Virus record (IMG/VR): IMGVR_UViG_3300037517_002612
Location: 1 to 64,000 of that record
Length of the DNA stretch: 64,000 nucleotides
Origin: a virus
Direction: 5' to 3' (one strand)
Shown piece by piece: positions 8,185 to 14,398 of this stretch; position 1 is the stretch's first letter, and the number at the start of each line of letters is the position of its first letter. Made by a program: the position numbers and the translations under genes. The notes under the pieces were generated by a model. That model did not search any database. It had not been told where the DNA came from and saw nothing but the letters and a program-made list of their open reading frames with translations.

Positions 8185-8417
8185 AGTCCGGCTGCGATTA
8201 AATGCGTCTTTTCTAATGAATAAAGCTTATCTATAGCAGCACAATACTGTAGTCCTGCTAATTCTTCGTCTTTATCGCATTCAGGTAGTGCCCATTCACA
8301 GAAGCCAAACATTTCTATTGTTACTTCTATTAGTTGGCCCATTAAAGCTCTCCAAGGGTAAAGCTCGTTAATGAAGTTGAATTTGTCTTGGATGTTTGGT
8401 GGGAGTTCGTAGTTCAT
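8181..8417 (-). CDS. Hypothetical small acidic protein
   Basis: A 78-aa protein (MNYELPPNIQDKFNFINELY, then WRALMGQLIEVTIEMFGFCEWALPE). It looks helical. Proteins of this kind are common in phage early regions, but I do not recognise a family. The next copy of the 28-bp element (8440-8467) lies 22 bases upstream of its ATG. Confidence 0.55.
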   Translation of the reverse strand: MNYELPPNIQDKFNFINELYPWRALMGQLIEVTIEMFGFCEWALPECDKDEELAGLQYCAAIDKLYSLEKTHLIAAGL

Positions 8418-8439
8418 GGCTACTTTTGTTTTATGGTTA

Positions 8440-8467
8440 AACGTAGTTAATTACAGAATATTGCGTC
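8440..8467. repeat. Dispersed palindromic element, 16-bp-spacer form, copy b
   Basis: Arm AACGTA (8440-8445), 16-bp spacer, arm TGCGTC (8462-8467). It spans the last codons and stop of the 66-aa gene and the leader of the 78-aa gene. Confidence 0.7.
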
Positions 8468-8651
8468 TAATATACTTATTATATGTATTTTCTTCTACTT
8501 CAATGAATCCATAGAAGGGATCTATTACTTCTCCATATGGTAGCCAATACTCTTTACCTTCAATCAGGCAGAGCTTTGAGTTCTTGCCTGTCTTTCGGTT
8601 CTTGAATTCTCTTAGGATCTTACCTGGGATTTGTATGAAGGTTCTTTCCAT
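8451..8651 (-). CDS. Hypothetical small protein
   Basis: A 66-aa protein (MERTFIQIPGKILREFKNRK..., then LCLIEGKEYWLPYGEVIDPF). It looks like a small beta-rich domain. Its last codons (RRNIL) are formed by the dispersed palindromic element. It is immediately adjacent to the upstream 69-aa gene (stop and start share base 8651). Function unknown. Confidence 0.55.
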   Translation of the reverse strand: MERTFIQIPGKILREFKNRKTGKNSKLCLIEGKEYWLPYGEVIDPFYGFIEVEENTYNKYIRRNIL

Positions 8652-8860
8652 TAAAATAATTGTAGCTGTTTATAATAAGCTTCTAAGCTATTGCTTACTC
8701 TCGATAGTGTGCAATGAGTTAGTGGATACTCCTCACCCGTGATTACTTTGAGGACTTCCTGTCTTCTTATTACGTTTGTTCCTAGGTACATTGCTACCTG
8801 GATATCGAGGCTGAACCTATCGGTACCTCTTTCTTTTAGTTTCTCTAATAGCTCTTTCAT
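8651..8860 (-). CDS. Hypothetical small protein, possibly DNA-binding
   Basis: A 69-aa protein beginning MKELLEKLKERGTDRFSLD, with a helical middle (IQVAMYLGTNVIRRQEVLKV) that might be a winged-helix or HTH-like fold. The assignment is weak. Its end abuts the next leftward gene at 8651. Confidence 0.5.
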   Translation of the reverse strand: MKELLEKLKERGTDRFSLDIQVAMYLGTNVIRRQEVLKVITGEEYPLTHCTLSRVSNSLEAYYKQLQLF

Positions 8861-8986
8861 GGTGAATTGTGGTTTATATGGGTTAACGTATATTTCTGTG
8901 ATTTATTTTAAAGTGTGTGGTCCGGTTAAAAATAAAAAATTTCTGTAGAATATTGCGTTTAATATAAAATTGCTTCCCTTTCGTGA

Positions 8987-9157
8987 TTAATTCCTGATGG
9001 CCAAAATACTGAGGGCCATAAACAAGGCTAAAAGAATAGTAAAAGGGATGGTTAAAATTAAGGATTGTATAATAATACTCATGGCAATGGTGATGCCCGT
9101 TAATAGGATTAATGACAATAATATTAGGGCTGCGGATATTAGTAAGCGTGTTTTCAT
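8987..9157 (-). CDS. 56-aa two-TM membrane protein
   Basis: Starts at ATG 9157 (MKTRLLISAALILLSLILLT) and ends ALSILAIRN. Almost the whole protein is hydrophobic: two transmembrane segments with little between them. It lies in line with the leftward small-gene operon, and its minus-strand frame fits the neighbourhood better than the plus-strand frame that overlaps it. Function unknown; small inner-membrane proteins in early phage regions often act in exclusion or lysis control. Confidence 0.55.
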   Translation of the reverse strand: MKTRLLISAALILLSLILLTGITIAMSIIIQSLILTIPFTILLALFMALSILAIRN

Positions 9158-9198
9158 AGGCTGTGTGTTTATTTTGCTGTTGTTTGCTTTGGATTTAG

Positions 9199-9462
9199 TT
9201 AGATATTAACCTTTAGGCCGAATGTATGCAACGGGATAAACCTATGACATAAATTAAGCCTTAATAATATCAACACGCTTTCTTTATTAATTTGGCTAAA
9301 ATCGTCTGAGGCATGAAATAACCTTATAAATTCGGGTTTTGCATATCCTTCAATATCTCTAAAAAATGCGGTATTGTCATTCATCATCTCCGCTGCCTGT
9401 TGTATTCCTTTGATATACTTATTCAGCCTTTTTATGTCTCTGTTTAATTCTTGTACTGTCAT
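9199..9462 (-). CDS. Hypothetical helical protein
   Basis: An 87-aa protein starting MTVQELNRDIKRLNKYIKGI, with an N-terminal helix likely to form a coiled coil and a second half (FRDIEGYAKPEFIRLFHASD) of unknown fold. It follows a minus-strand terminator (9491-9522), so it probably has its own promoter or depends on read-through. Confidence 0.55.
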   Translation of the reverse strand: MTVQELNRDIKRLNKYIKGIQQAAEMMNDNTAFFRDIEGYAKPEFIRLFHASDDFSQINKESVLILLRLNLCHRFIPLHTFGLKVNI

Positions 9463-9490
9463 GGTTATATAGTTTTAATGGTTTTCACCT

Positions 9491-9522
9491 AAAAAGCCCG
9501 CAACGTTTAAAGCGTGCGGGCT
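9491..9522 (-). terminator. Rho-independent terminator (leftward)
   Basis: On the minus strand, AGCCCGC-ACG, loop ctttaaa, CGT-t-GCGGGCT is followed by TTTTT. It sits after the 95-aa gene. Confidence 0.75.
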
Positions 9523-9540
9523 GTTGTTTGCTTTGGTGGA

Positions 9541-9828
9541 TTAAATGAACTCTTGTAAAATAAATGCAACCACATATAATTCAATAGCGTGTTCAACTAC
9601 TTCTTTTTCGTTGGCGAACTTCTTATGTAAGTGCTGTTTTTGTGCTGTTAGTCGTTTATAGATTTCTAATAAGTGATGGCAGCCGTTATGCGTTTGAACA
9701 GATGCGAAGCTAGTTTTATCAGAACCTTGCATAAAACTAATAGAAGTTATCTGATTGCCTTCTTTAACAATCTTTATATATCTATCATGATCATTGTTGA
9801 AGTAAATTTCTTGGCTTAATGTTTTCAT
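9541..9828 (-). CDS. Hypothetical protein
   Basis: A 95-aa protein. The first half looks beta-rich (IYFNNDHDRYIKIVKEGNQI); the second half is helical with several His and Lys (LLEIYKRLTAQKQHLHKKF). No family recognised. It is followed by a clear leftward terminator. Confidence 0.55.
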   Translation of the reverse strand: MKTLSQEIYFNNDHDRYIKIVKEGNQITSISFMQGSDKTSFASVQTHNGCHHLLEIYKRLTAQKQHLHKKFANEKEVVEHAIELYVVAFILQEFI

Positions 9829-9849
9829 GGTCGTTTATTTATTTATGGT

Positions 9850-9978
9850 TTATAATTTACAAAAATTAACTGCGTCTTCTTCTTCTTGGGCTTCTGTTAC
9901 GTAGTGGCCCGCTTCCGTTATTATATAGACGCGATTAACTGCGTCGTATATAATAATATAGCCGTTTATTTCATTCAT
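9850..9978 (-). CDS. 42-aa acidic peptide with repeated DAVN
   Basis: From ATG 9978: MNEINGYIIIYDAVNRVYII followed by TEAGHYVTEAQEEEDAVNFCKL. The tetrapeptide DAVN occurs twice, both times encoded by gacgcagttaat, which is also the core of the dispersed palindrome (full palindrome at 9928-9945). An in-frame, gap-filling position between two leftward genes supports a real gene. Confidence 0.45.
   Translation of the reverse strand: MNEINGYIIIYDAVNRVYIITEAGHYVTEAQEEEDAVNFCKL
9928..9945. repeat. Dispersed palindrome, 6-bp-spacer form
   Basis: Arms GACGCG and TGCGTC with spacer attaac, inside the 42-aa gene; one mismatch to the consensus arm. Confidence 0.5.
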
Positions 9979-9990
9979 AGCATAGTAGTA

Positions 9991-10278
9991 TTAAATTAAT
10001 CCTTCATCAGCAAATGAGTAGTATCCGCTTTCAGTTAAAATTATATGGTCTAATAGTTGAAAGTTCATTATTTTACAGGCGGCCTTTATATTGTTGGTTG
10101 CGGCCTTATCCGATTCGCTTGGAAATAATTGTCCGCTTGGGTGGTTATGGCTTAATATAATAGCTGTTGAGTGAGCTAATAGTGCACCTTCAAATAAAAT
10201 TCTTTGGTCTATTAAGTGTGTTAATGCAACTTGTAGACAATTTACTTGTAGTTCGTTTAAATTTTTTGCTTCTATCAT
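9991..10278 (-). CDS. RadC/JAB-domain protein (short)
   Basis: A 95-aa protein from ATG 10278. It carries the JAMM metal-binding signature of RadC-like proteins: SHNHPSGQLFPSESD, followed by the usual LLDHIILTESGYYSFADEG ending. The helix before it (FEGALLAHSTAIIL) also fits the family, but the normal N-terminal region of the RadC domain is missing or very short. RadC-like proteins are frequent in plasmids, phages and anti-defence regions, with an uncertain, possibly nuclease or protease-like role. An upstream in-frame start at 10326 would overlap the previous gene, so I prefer 10278. Confidence 0.75.
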   Translation of the reverse strand: MIEAKNLNELQVNCLQVALTHLIDQRILFEGALLAHSTAIILSHNHPSGQLFPSESDKAATNNIKAACKIMNFQLLDHIILTESGYYSFADEGLI

Positions 10279-10288
10279 GGTGGTCCGT

Positions 10289-10555
10289 CTAAATTTGGTT
10301 TGTGATTCTTTTGTATATAAAGTCATGGAATTGGGTTAAAATAAAATTTTCTGCGGTTTCCCATTCATCAGGGACGTTTTGTCCCCATTCTATTTCGTCA
10401 CTCCTTCTGCTTAATGTTGGGGCTTGTATTATATAGCCGTCGTAGTCCATTATTTGGGCTCCTTTATCGTCGTACATTGTAAAGCTGAAATCGTATCGGC
10501 CATGTTGTCTGTCTGTGTTGTCTTCGAATACTATGTCTTTAATAATTTCTGTCAT
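10289..10555 (-). CDS. Hypothetical acidic protein
   Basis: An 88-aa protein rich in Asp and Glu (net acidic), with DFSFTMYDDKGAQIMDYDGY as a probable beta meander. Such acidic small proteins in early regions can be DNA mimics, but there is no direct sign of that here. It lies 10 bases upstream of the RadC-like start. Confidence 0.5.
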   Translation of the reverse strand: MTEIIKDIVFEDNTDRQHGRYDFSFTMYDDKGAQIMDYDGYIIQAPTLSRRSDEIEWGQNVPDEWETAENFILTQFHDFIYKRITNQI

Positions 10556-10588
10556 GATTATATAATTTAGTGGTTATTAATTTAGTTA

Positions 10589-10840
10589 TTATTGAACTTT
10601 TGTTACAAACCATTTTACTTCATGCCCTGAGTTATATAGGATGTTGTCTATCTTGGTTATCAGGTTATCCATGGCCATATCATTTGTAAGGCACATTGTT
10701 AGGTCTTTATCGTCTTCCTCTATTCCTGCGCCAAATTCGTTGGCTTTTTTTATATATTGGTGAAGGGCATCCGCTTCGAATTGAAACGTATATACGTCTA
10801 TTATGCCTTTGTTTGTGGTTATTATTGCATTTACTTCCAT
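10589..10840 (-). CDS. Hypothetical acidic protein
   Basis: An 83-aa protein (MEVNAIITTNKGIIDVYTFQF; later AGIEEDDKDLTMCLTNDMAM). It is an alpha/beta-looking small protein with no recognised family. It is part of the leftward operon with ArdA. Confidence 0.5.
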   Translation of the reverse strand: MEVNAIITTNKGIIDVYTFQFEADALHQYIKKANEFGAGIEEDDKDLTMCLTNDMAMDNLITKIDNILYNSGHEVKWFVTKVQ

Positions 10841-10876
10841 AGGTTATTAATTTAAGTTTGTGATTAATTGCGTCTC

Positions 10877-10924
10877 ACCACCTTAATCCCCTACCTACAT
10901 TCAAGTAGATTAGAGGCTAAGGGG
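10877..10924. other. Imperfect hairpin in intergenic gap
   Basis: On the + strand ACCTTAATCCCCTA pairs imperfectly with TAGAGGCTAAGGGG around an inner CTAC/GTAG stem. It lies between the ArdA gene and the next leftward gene. No T-tract follows on either strand, so it may be a weak terminator or an RNA stability element. Confidence 0.3.
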
Positions 10925-10940
10925 GTTGTTTGGAGTTTAT

Positions 10941-11501
10941 TTAATCATTCCAATTATCGTTTATTAGGTAGTAAATGCCATCATATTGAAATTCGGTATA
11001 ATTTTCCCGTTTAAAGCGGTCGTAATCAATGCTGATATAGTCGCTTTTGCTCTCTGCTTCTACTACATCAGGGTAAAACATCTCGAATTCTTCATAAATA
11101 GCGTCGCGTGTGTCCTCTATTAAATAAACGTCTTCGAATTTATCCATGGCATAACTAAAACTTTCACCTTGGTCCATGATAAAACAAACCTTAATTTTGT
11201 CATCATCATCTAGGTTAATAAACTCGTATAACTCTTCGAAGTCCATTCCTGACTCACTATAAAAAGAACGTGGGAACCCTTCGAAGTCTGTTATCATTAT
11301 TTCCTCTCTTTTACTGCCAAACCCTAAAGGGCTTTTTTGGTCCGCTTCTTCAAAGTGGTTCTGAATATACTCGTCTAACTCGTCCGCGTCATTGAAGTCG
11401 GTTAAATCAACCCAATGGCCAAACTCGAATTGCGTGCCGTTATTATAACTTGCGTAATCTGTTAGAAAGATTTTTGGGGTTTCTGCTGTTGTGGTTTTCA
11501 T
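10941..11501 (-). CDS. ardA: ArdA-like antirestriction protein
   Basis: A 186-aa acidic protein with the ArdA plan: an N-terminal PKIFLTDYASYNNGTQFEFG followed by HWVDLTDF, a helix DELDEYIQNHF, then REEIMITDFEGFP, then many Asp/Glu (net strongly acidic), ending YYLINDNWND. ArdA proteins mimic DNA and block type I restriction enzymes. The length fits single-copy ArdA (about 165-190 aa). It is one of the first genes downstream of the leftward promoter at 11757-11764, as expected for a protein needed right after entry. Confidence 0.88.
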   Translation of the reverse strand: MKTTTAETPKIFLTDYASYNNGTQFEFGHWVDLTDFNDADELDEYIQNHFEEADQKSPLGFGSKREEIMITDFEGFPRSFYSESGMDFEELYEFINLDDDDKIKVCFIMDQGESFSYAMDKFEDVYLIEDTRDAIYEEFEMFYPDVVEAESKSDYISIDYDRFKRENYTEFQYDGIYYLINDNWND

Positions 11502-11521
11502 GGTCGTTAATTTTAAAAGGT

Positions 11522-11617
11522 TTAATTAAATAATTTACTTTTGATTTCTGCTTGTTCGTAGTTAACTGCGTATACTATTATACTGCATCCGTTAACAATA
11601 AAATTATATAGCTTCAT
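11522..11617 (-). CDS. 31-aa peptide
   Basis: From ATG 11617: MKLYNFIVNGCSIIVYAVNY followed by EQAEIKSKLFN. The ATG overlaps the stop of the upstream 34-aa gene (ATGA), a sign of coupling. The YAVNY stretch is encoded by a copy of the dispersed palindrome (11555-11572). Confidence 0.4.
   Translation of the reverse strand: MKLYNFIVNGCSIIVYAVNYEQAEIKSKLFN
11555..11572. repeat. Dispersed palindrome, 6-bp-spacer form (degenerate arms)
   Basis: Arms TTCGTA and TGCGTA around the perfect palindrome gttaac. Confidence 0.45.
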
Positions 11618-11718
11618 AGTACATAGGTTAAGAGGTTAATAATATACACTATACCTGCTAACCATAGTAACCATCCATAAATAAGGAGGTCAATAATAAG
11701 ATTTTTTAATTGTTTCAT
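11614..11718 (-). CDS. 34-aa single-TM peptide, first gene of the leftward operon
   Basis: From ATG 11718: MKQLKNLIIDLLIYGWLLWL followed by AGIVYIINLLTYVL. A single hydrophobic helix with a short basic N-terminus. It is the first frame after the leftward promoter (about 40 bases upstream) and overlaps the next ATG. Confidence 0.45.
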   Translation of the reverse strand: MKQLKNLIIDLLIYGWLLWLAGIVYIINLLTYVL

Positions 11719-11756
11719 TGGTCGTTAATTTAAGTGATTTATACTAATATTTACGG

Positions 11757-11764
11757 CAAAGATA
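11757..11764 (-). promoter_or_regulatory. Leftward promoter -7 box TATCTTTG
   Basis: An exact TAnnTTTG match on the minus strand, with TTG-like elements upstream (TTGG about 25 bases away) and a GGTTTCAAACC palindrome between them that could be an operator. It is positioned to drive the small-gene operon from 11718 down to the recombinase. Confidence 0.6.
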
Positions 11765-12620
11765 AAAAAAGGTTTCAAACCAATTTAATATAATTGACAT
11801 AATTACCTTAATTAACTCTTTTTTAACACAAAATTTTTAATATTTTGAGCTAAAATAGGCTTATAAAATACTGATAATCAATGCTTTGTAATTATACAAA
11901 TATACTGGATTAATAATCAATAAGTTATGGATGAGTATTTTGGCTGCTTTTTAGGATGATTAGATAAATGGAATTAAATCCGTATAATATAAACCAATAG
12001 GAGAACAAAACAGCAAACAGCCATCCCGAATAAAGGACCAAGGTAAAAGGATAAGCCAAGATAATTGCGTCTCATATAATAACCTCACCCATAACATAAG
12101 AGAACAACCAAAAAAGTTAAACCTGCAAGAGGTATTAAAGTAAACATGATAAACCCCAATTGAGATAAAAGAAATCAATCCCAATTTAAAAGAAACAAAA
12201 AGAAAAAAAAGAATAAAGTATTTCGTGATGAAGAACCAAGACAACAACCTATTTATTTATTAATCAATACTTTGTACTTTGTTTGGACCTATTCTCCTGC
12301 ATGCAATAGCCTTACACCTTTGCGACTAATGTTATTGTGATGTAATCAGATTGCTTTTATTGATTTGCTTTTGCATTTGTCCACAAATTTGACCGCTTTA
12401 AGCCTTTGCGCCTTTATTTATGCGACTTTCATGGGGTGGGGGTGGGTTTCGGAATTTTTTTTCGTACGATTGCATGCCCTACCATATTTATATATATACT
12501 CTCCAGAAACACTCAAGATAATCTTTTAAAAACGTGTCATAAAAACGTCCATATATGCTTGATTATCAGCGAACGGTATTTGAGATATATATAAAATCTT
12601 GTATATTAATAAATTAAGCA
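11765..12620. other. Divergent intergenic control region (about 850 bp, no convincing gene)
   Basis: Very AT-rich DNA between the leftward operon and the rightward genes. Seen here: the GGTTTCAAACC palindrome near 11770, a lone TTGCGTC half-site at about 12065, a purine-rich stretch 11975-12240, the 9-bp inverted pair GCATGCAAT (about 12300) and ATTGCATGC (about 12471), and a short G-rich run GGGGTGGGGGTGGG near 12434. Candidate roles are early transcription control or a replication origin. Confidence 0.4.
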
Positions 12621-12628
12621 TATATTTG
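12621..12628 (+). promoter_or_regulatory. Promoter -7 box TATATTTG, nearly leaderless
   Basis: An exact TAnnTTTG box only 4 bases before ATG 12633, with TTG about 22 bases upstream. The transcript would start at or next to the start codon. Confidence 0.65.
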
Positions 12629-12632
12629 CCCT

Positions 12633-12977
12633 ATGAATAAGTTTACAAAGAAGAATGGGTTTGGATATGTGTGGTTACTGTACTATAGATACCGAGTAGT
12701 TTATGTTGGCAGTTGTGTAAGTTTTAATGGAGACTTGTTCGATAGTTTAAATGGGAAGAAGTTTGACGGGATGAAATATAAGGAGGTGGTCCTGGGTGAT
12801 ATGTTAAAGTTAAAGCGGGAGTTGGTGAGGAAGTATGATCCGGTATATAATAGGAAGAATGTAAAGCGGGTCTCGTTGGTTAAGGAATTGACTTTACAGG
12901 AGAAGTTGGATTATTGTAGGGTGAATGGAATAAGTTTGGCTGAGTATAGATTAACCCATAACCCCCAACAAATATGA
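12633..12977 (+). CDS. GIY-YIG-like endonuclease domain protein
   Basis: A 114-aa protein. GYVWLLYY (residues 11-18) and VVYVG (22-26) match the GIY and YIG strands, and KRELVRKYDPVYN (61-73) matches the family's ending with the metal-binding Glu63 and the final Asn. The Arg usually found just after YIG is not evident in the short linker SFNGDLFDSLNGKKFDG, so catalytic activity is uncertain. Codon use (many agg, ggg, gtg) differs from its neighbours, suggesting separate acquisition. An HNH gene follows, and the nearly leaderless promoter suggests early expression. Confidence 0.65.
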   Translation: MNKFTKKNGFGYVWLLYYRYRVVYVGSCVSFNGDLFDSLNGKKFDGMKYKEVVLGDMLKLKRELVRKYDPVYNRKNVKRVSLVKELTLQEKLDYCRVNGISLAEYRLTHNPQQI

Positions 12978-13019
12978 AAGAGCTAATAGAATTAGGTAGA
13001 ATAGTAGCCGTAGTTTTCT

Positions 13020-13283
13020 ATGAAAAGAATTAGTGATAAACGCAGAAAGCAAAACAAAGAGTACCTTAAAATTAGGGCCGAGATACTTGCGTCCAACCCA
13101 ATCTGCCCAGTAACAAACCAACCAGCTACCGAAATCCACCACATGAAAGGGAGAACCGGAACACTCCTCACAGACAGAAAATATATGCTGCCTGTTTCCA
13201 GGGAAGGACACGTATGGATCGAGATGAACCCCGAAGAGGCAAAGGCTAAGGGGTGGTCATTATCAAGACTTTCCAAAGATTAA
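13020..13283 (+). CDS. HNH-type endonuclease
   Basis: An 87-aa protein with a basic N-terminus (MKRISDKRRKQNKEYLKIRA), a Cys in NPICPVTNQPATEIHHMKGR whose HH is the HNH core, and an ending (LPVSREGHVWIEMNPEEAKA followed by KGWS) typical of small phage HNH proteins. It could act in recombination, packaging-linked cleavage or host DNA degradation. It follows the GIY-YIG-like gene after a 42-base gap. Confidence 0.75.
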   Translation: MKRISDKRRKQNKEYLKIRAEILASNPICPVTNQPATEIHHMKGRTGTLLTDRKYMLPVSREGHVWIEMNPEEAKAKGWSLSRLSKD

Positions 13284-13353
13284 TTGCTTATATGCAATCA
13301 ATTCACAATATTTGTAATATCTATTCGTTCTTTATATAAATTCTAACTAGGTC

Positions 13354-13381
13354 AACAAGCTCGTAGAGATATGGGCTTGTT
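13354..13381 (+). promoter_or_regulatory. Hairpin in the leader of the HTH gene
   Basis: AACAAGC (13354-13360) pairs with GCTTGTT (13375-13381), 18 bases before ATG 13400. An imperfect -7 box (aatatttg, 13307-13314) lies upstream. It could control translation or serve as an operator for the product of the downstream gene. Confidence 0.4.
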
Positions 13382-13399
13382 CCCTTAAAACTTTAACTT

Positions 13400-13978
13400 A
13401 TGAATTTTATTGATCTTATTGAATCTAGACGCATTAAACTAGGAATTAACATCGAGGAACTCTGCCGGAGAGCTGGTATGACTCACGCTTCTAACTACAT
13501 TAAATACAGGGATATGGGTGTGATGCCTGGCTTCCAAAACGTAGTTGATCTTATGAATGCTGTAGGGTATAACCTCGTTGCCATGGACGATAAGTTGAGG
13601 AACCCAGATAAAATTATTGAGTGGTGCACAATAAGTCTTTATATTCACCGTTATAAAGATCATCTCTGCTACGTGTTTGAGAAGATAACTGGGTTCAGAA
13701 CACCGGTTAGTAGACATAACTCGGCATTGATAAAGACTGTTCTTTTTTATGTTTGGTATCACAAGACAACGCAGAATATCGCGTCCAACATAACTCTCCA
13801 CGACGTAGTGTACGAACCAGGAGTAGATATGGAGGACATGATCCACGACTTATCCGCAATAGGATTAATTACGTTGGAGGGAAACCCGTCTAACATAGCC
13901 TATCAATTCTTCATGGAAGTAAGCGAAGGTCTTAAACAATATCTTGAATCGGCTGAATTAGCGGTTCATTTAACTTAA
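13400..13978 (+). CDS. HTH-type transcriptional regulator-like protein
   Basis: A 192-aa protein. The first 70 residues resemble an XRE/lambda-repressor HTH (SRRIKLGINIEELCRRAGMT, then NVVDLMNAVGYNLVAMDD). The rest (about 75-192) is unrecognised and helical. The gene stands alone between a leader hairpin and a strong GC-rich terminator, consistent with a separately controlled regulator. A palindromic element (13768-13785) lies inside it. Confidence 0.65.
   Translation: MNFIDLIESRRIKLGINIEELCRRAGMTHASNYIKYRDMGVMPGFQNVVDLMNAVGYNLVAMDDKLRNPDKIIEWCTISLYIHRYKDHLCYVFEKITGFRTPVSRHNSALIKTVLFYVWYHKTTQNIASNITLHDVVYEPGVDMEDMIHDLSAIGLITLEGNPSNIAYQFFMEVSEGLKQYLESAELAVHLT
13768..13785. repeat. Dispersed palindrome, 6-bp-spacer form
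   Basis: Arms AACGCA and CGCGTC with spacer gaatat, one mismatch to consensus, inside the HTH gene. Confidence 0.45.
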
Positions 13979-14040
13979 TCTGGCCGAGCCCCGATTGCCT
14001 TCTTGGTCGTTGGCTACGGGCTCGATCGCCAGATCTTTTT
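13979..14040 (+). terminator. GC-rich terminator with long two-part stem
   Basis: TCTGGC/GCCAGA outer stem and CGAGCCC/GGGCTCG inner stem with a three-base bulge, a large loop with a further GCC/GGC pairing, then TCTTTTT. It follows directly after the stop of the HTH gene. Its GC content is far above the surroundings. Confidence 0.7.
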
Positions 14041-14088
14041 AAACATAATTTGTTTTTTAAATTAATAAGCCATATCATTGTGGTACAA

Positions 14089-14169
14089 TACAAACGATCA
14101 AGTGAAAAATCAGATAAATACTTATTTAAAATAAAGCCATAGGGGGTGTGCTTCTTACTTGATCGTTTG
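14089..14169. repeat. Perfect 14-bp inverted repeat, 53-bp spacer
   Basis: ACAAACGATCAAGT (14089-14102) and ACTTGATCGTTTGT (14156-14169) are exact inverted repeats, extended by G:U-type pairs on both sides. They lie in the non-coding gap before the replication genes. They could form an RNA hairpin or be a pair of operator or origin sites. Confidence 0.7.
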
Positions 14170-14197
14170 TGCATGCCTCCGACTGGCCTACTTTATT

Positions 14198-14398
14198 ATG
14201 AAAGTTATATTCGAAGAATACGAGTTTAATGACGGCACTGAATTGGCAATGTTTATTAATGCTAAAGAAAAACTGTACTTAGGGATTAGCACAGAGCATG
14301 ATGCAGATTGTGAACGAAGATGTATAGTCCTAGAAAAGTGGCAGGTAAAAGAGTTATTAAGGGAGATGCGTAAAATGTATAATCAAATGGAAGAATGA
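14198..14398 (+). CDS. Hypothetical small protein upstream of replication gene
   Basis: A 66-aa protein from ATG 14198 ([20 protein letters not shown], then [20 protein letters not shown]). Small beta-hairpin plus helix ([20 protein letters not shown]). Start chosen because the upstream frame runs into the inverted repeat. The stop overlaps the start of the next gene by 4 bases, so it is translationally coupled to the replication gene. Confidence 0.6.
   Translation: MKVIFEEYEFNDGTELAMFINAKEKLYLGISTEHDADCERRCIVLEKWQVKELLREMRKMYNQMEE

Noticed and set aside
8997-9209. Rightward 70-codon frame in the leftward operon
   Set aside because: It runs against the operon and overlaps the better-supported 56-aa two-TM gene on the minus strand.
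11960-12247. Leftward 95-codon frame rich in Phe, Leu and Trp
   Set aside because: It is the complement of a purine-rich non-coding stretch, lies upstream of the leftward promoter, has no -7 box of its own and an odd composition (many Phe, Trp, Cys).
12406-12594. Rightward 62-codon frame in the control region
   Set aside because: No homology-like pattern, no promoter, odd Cys/His-rich composition; it looks like chance in AT-rich DNA.
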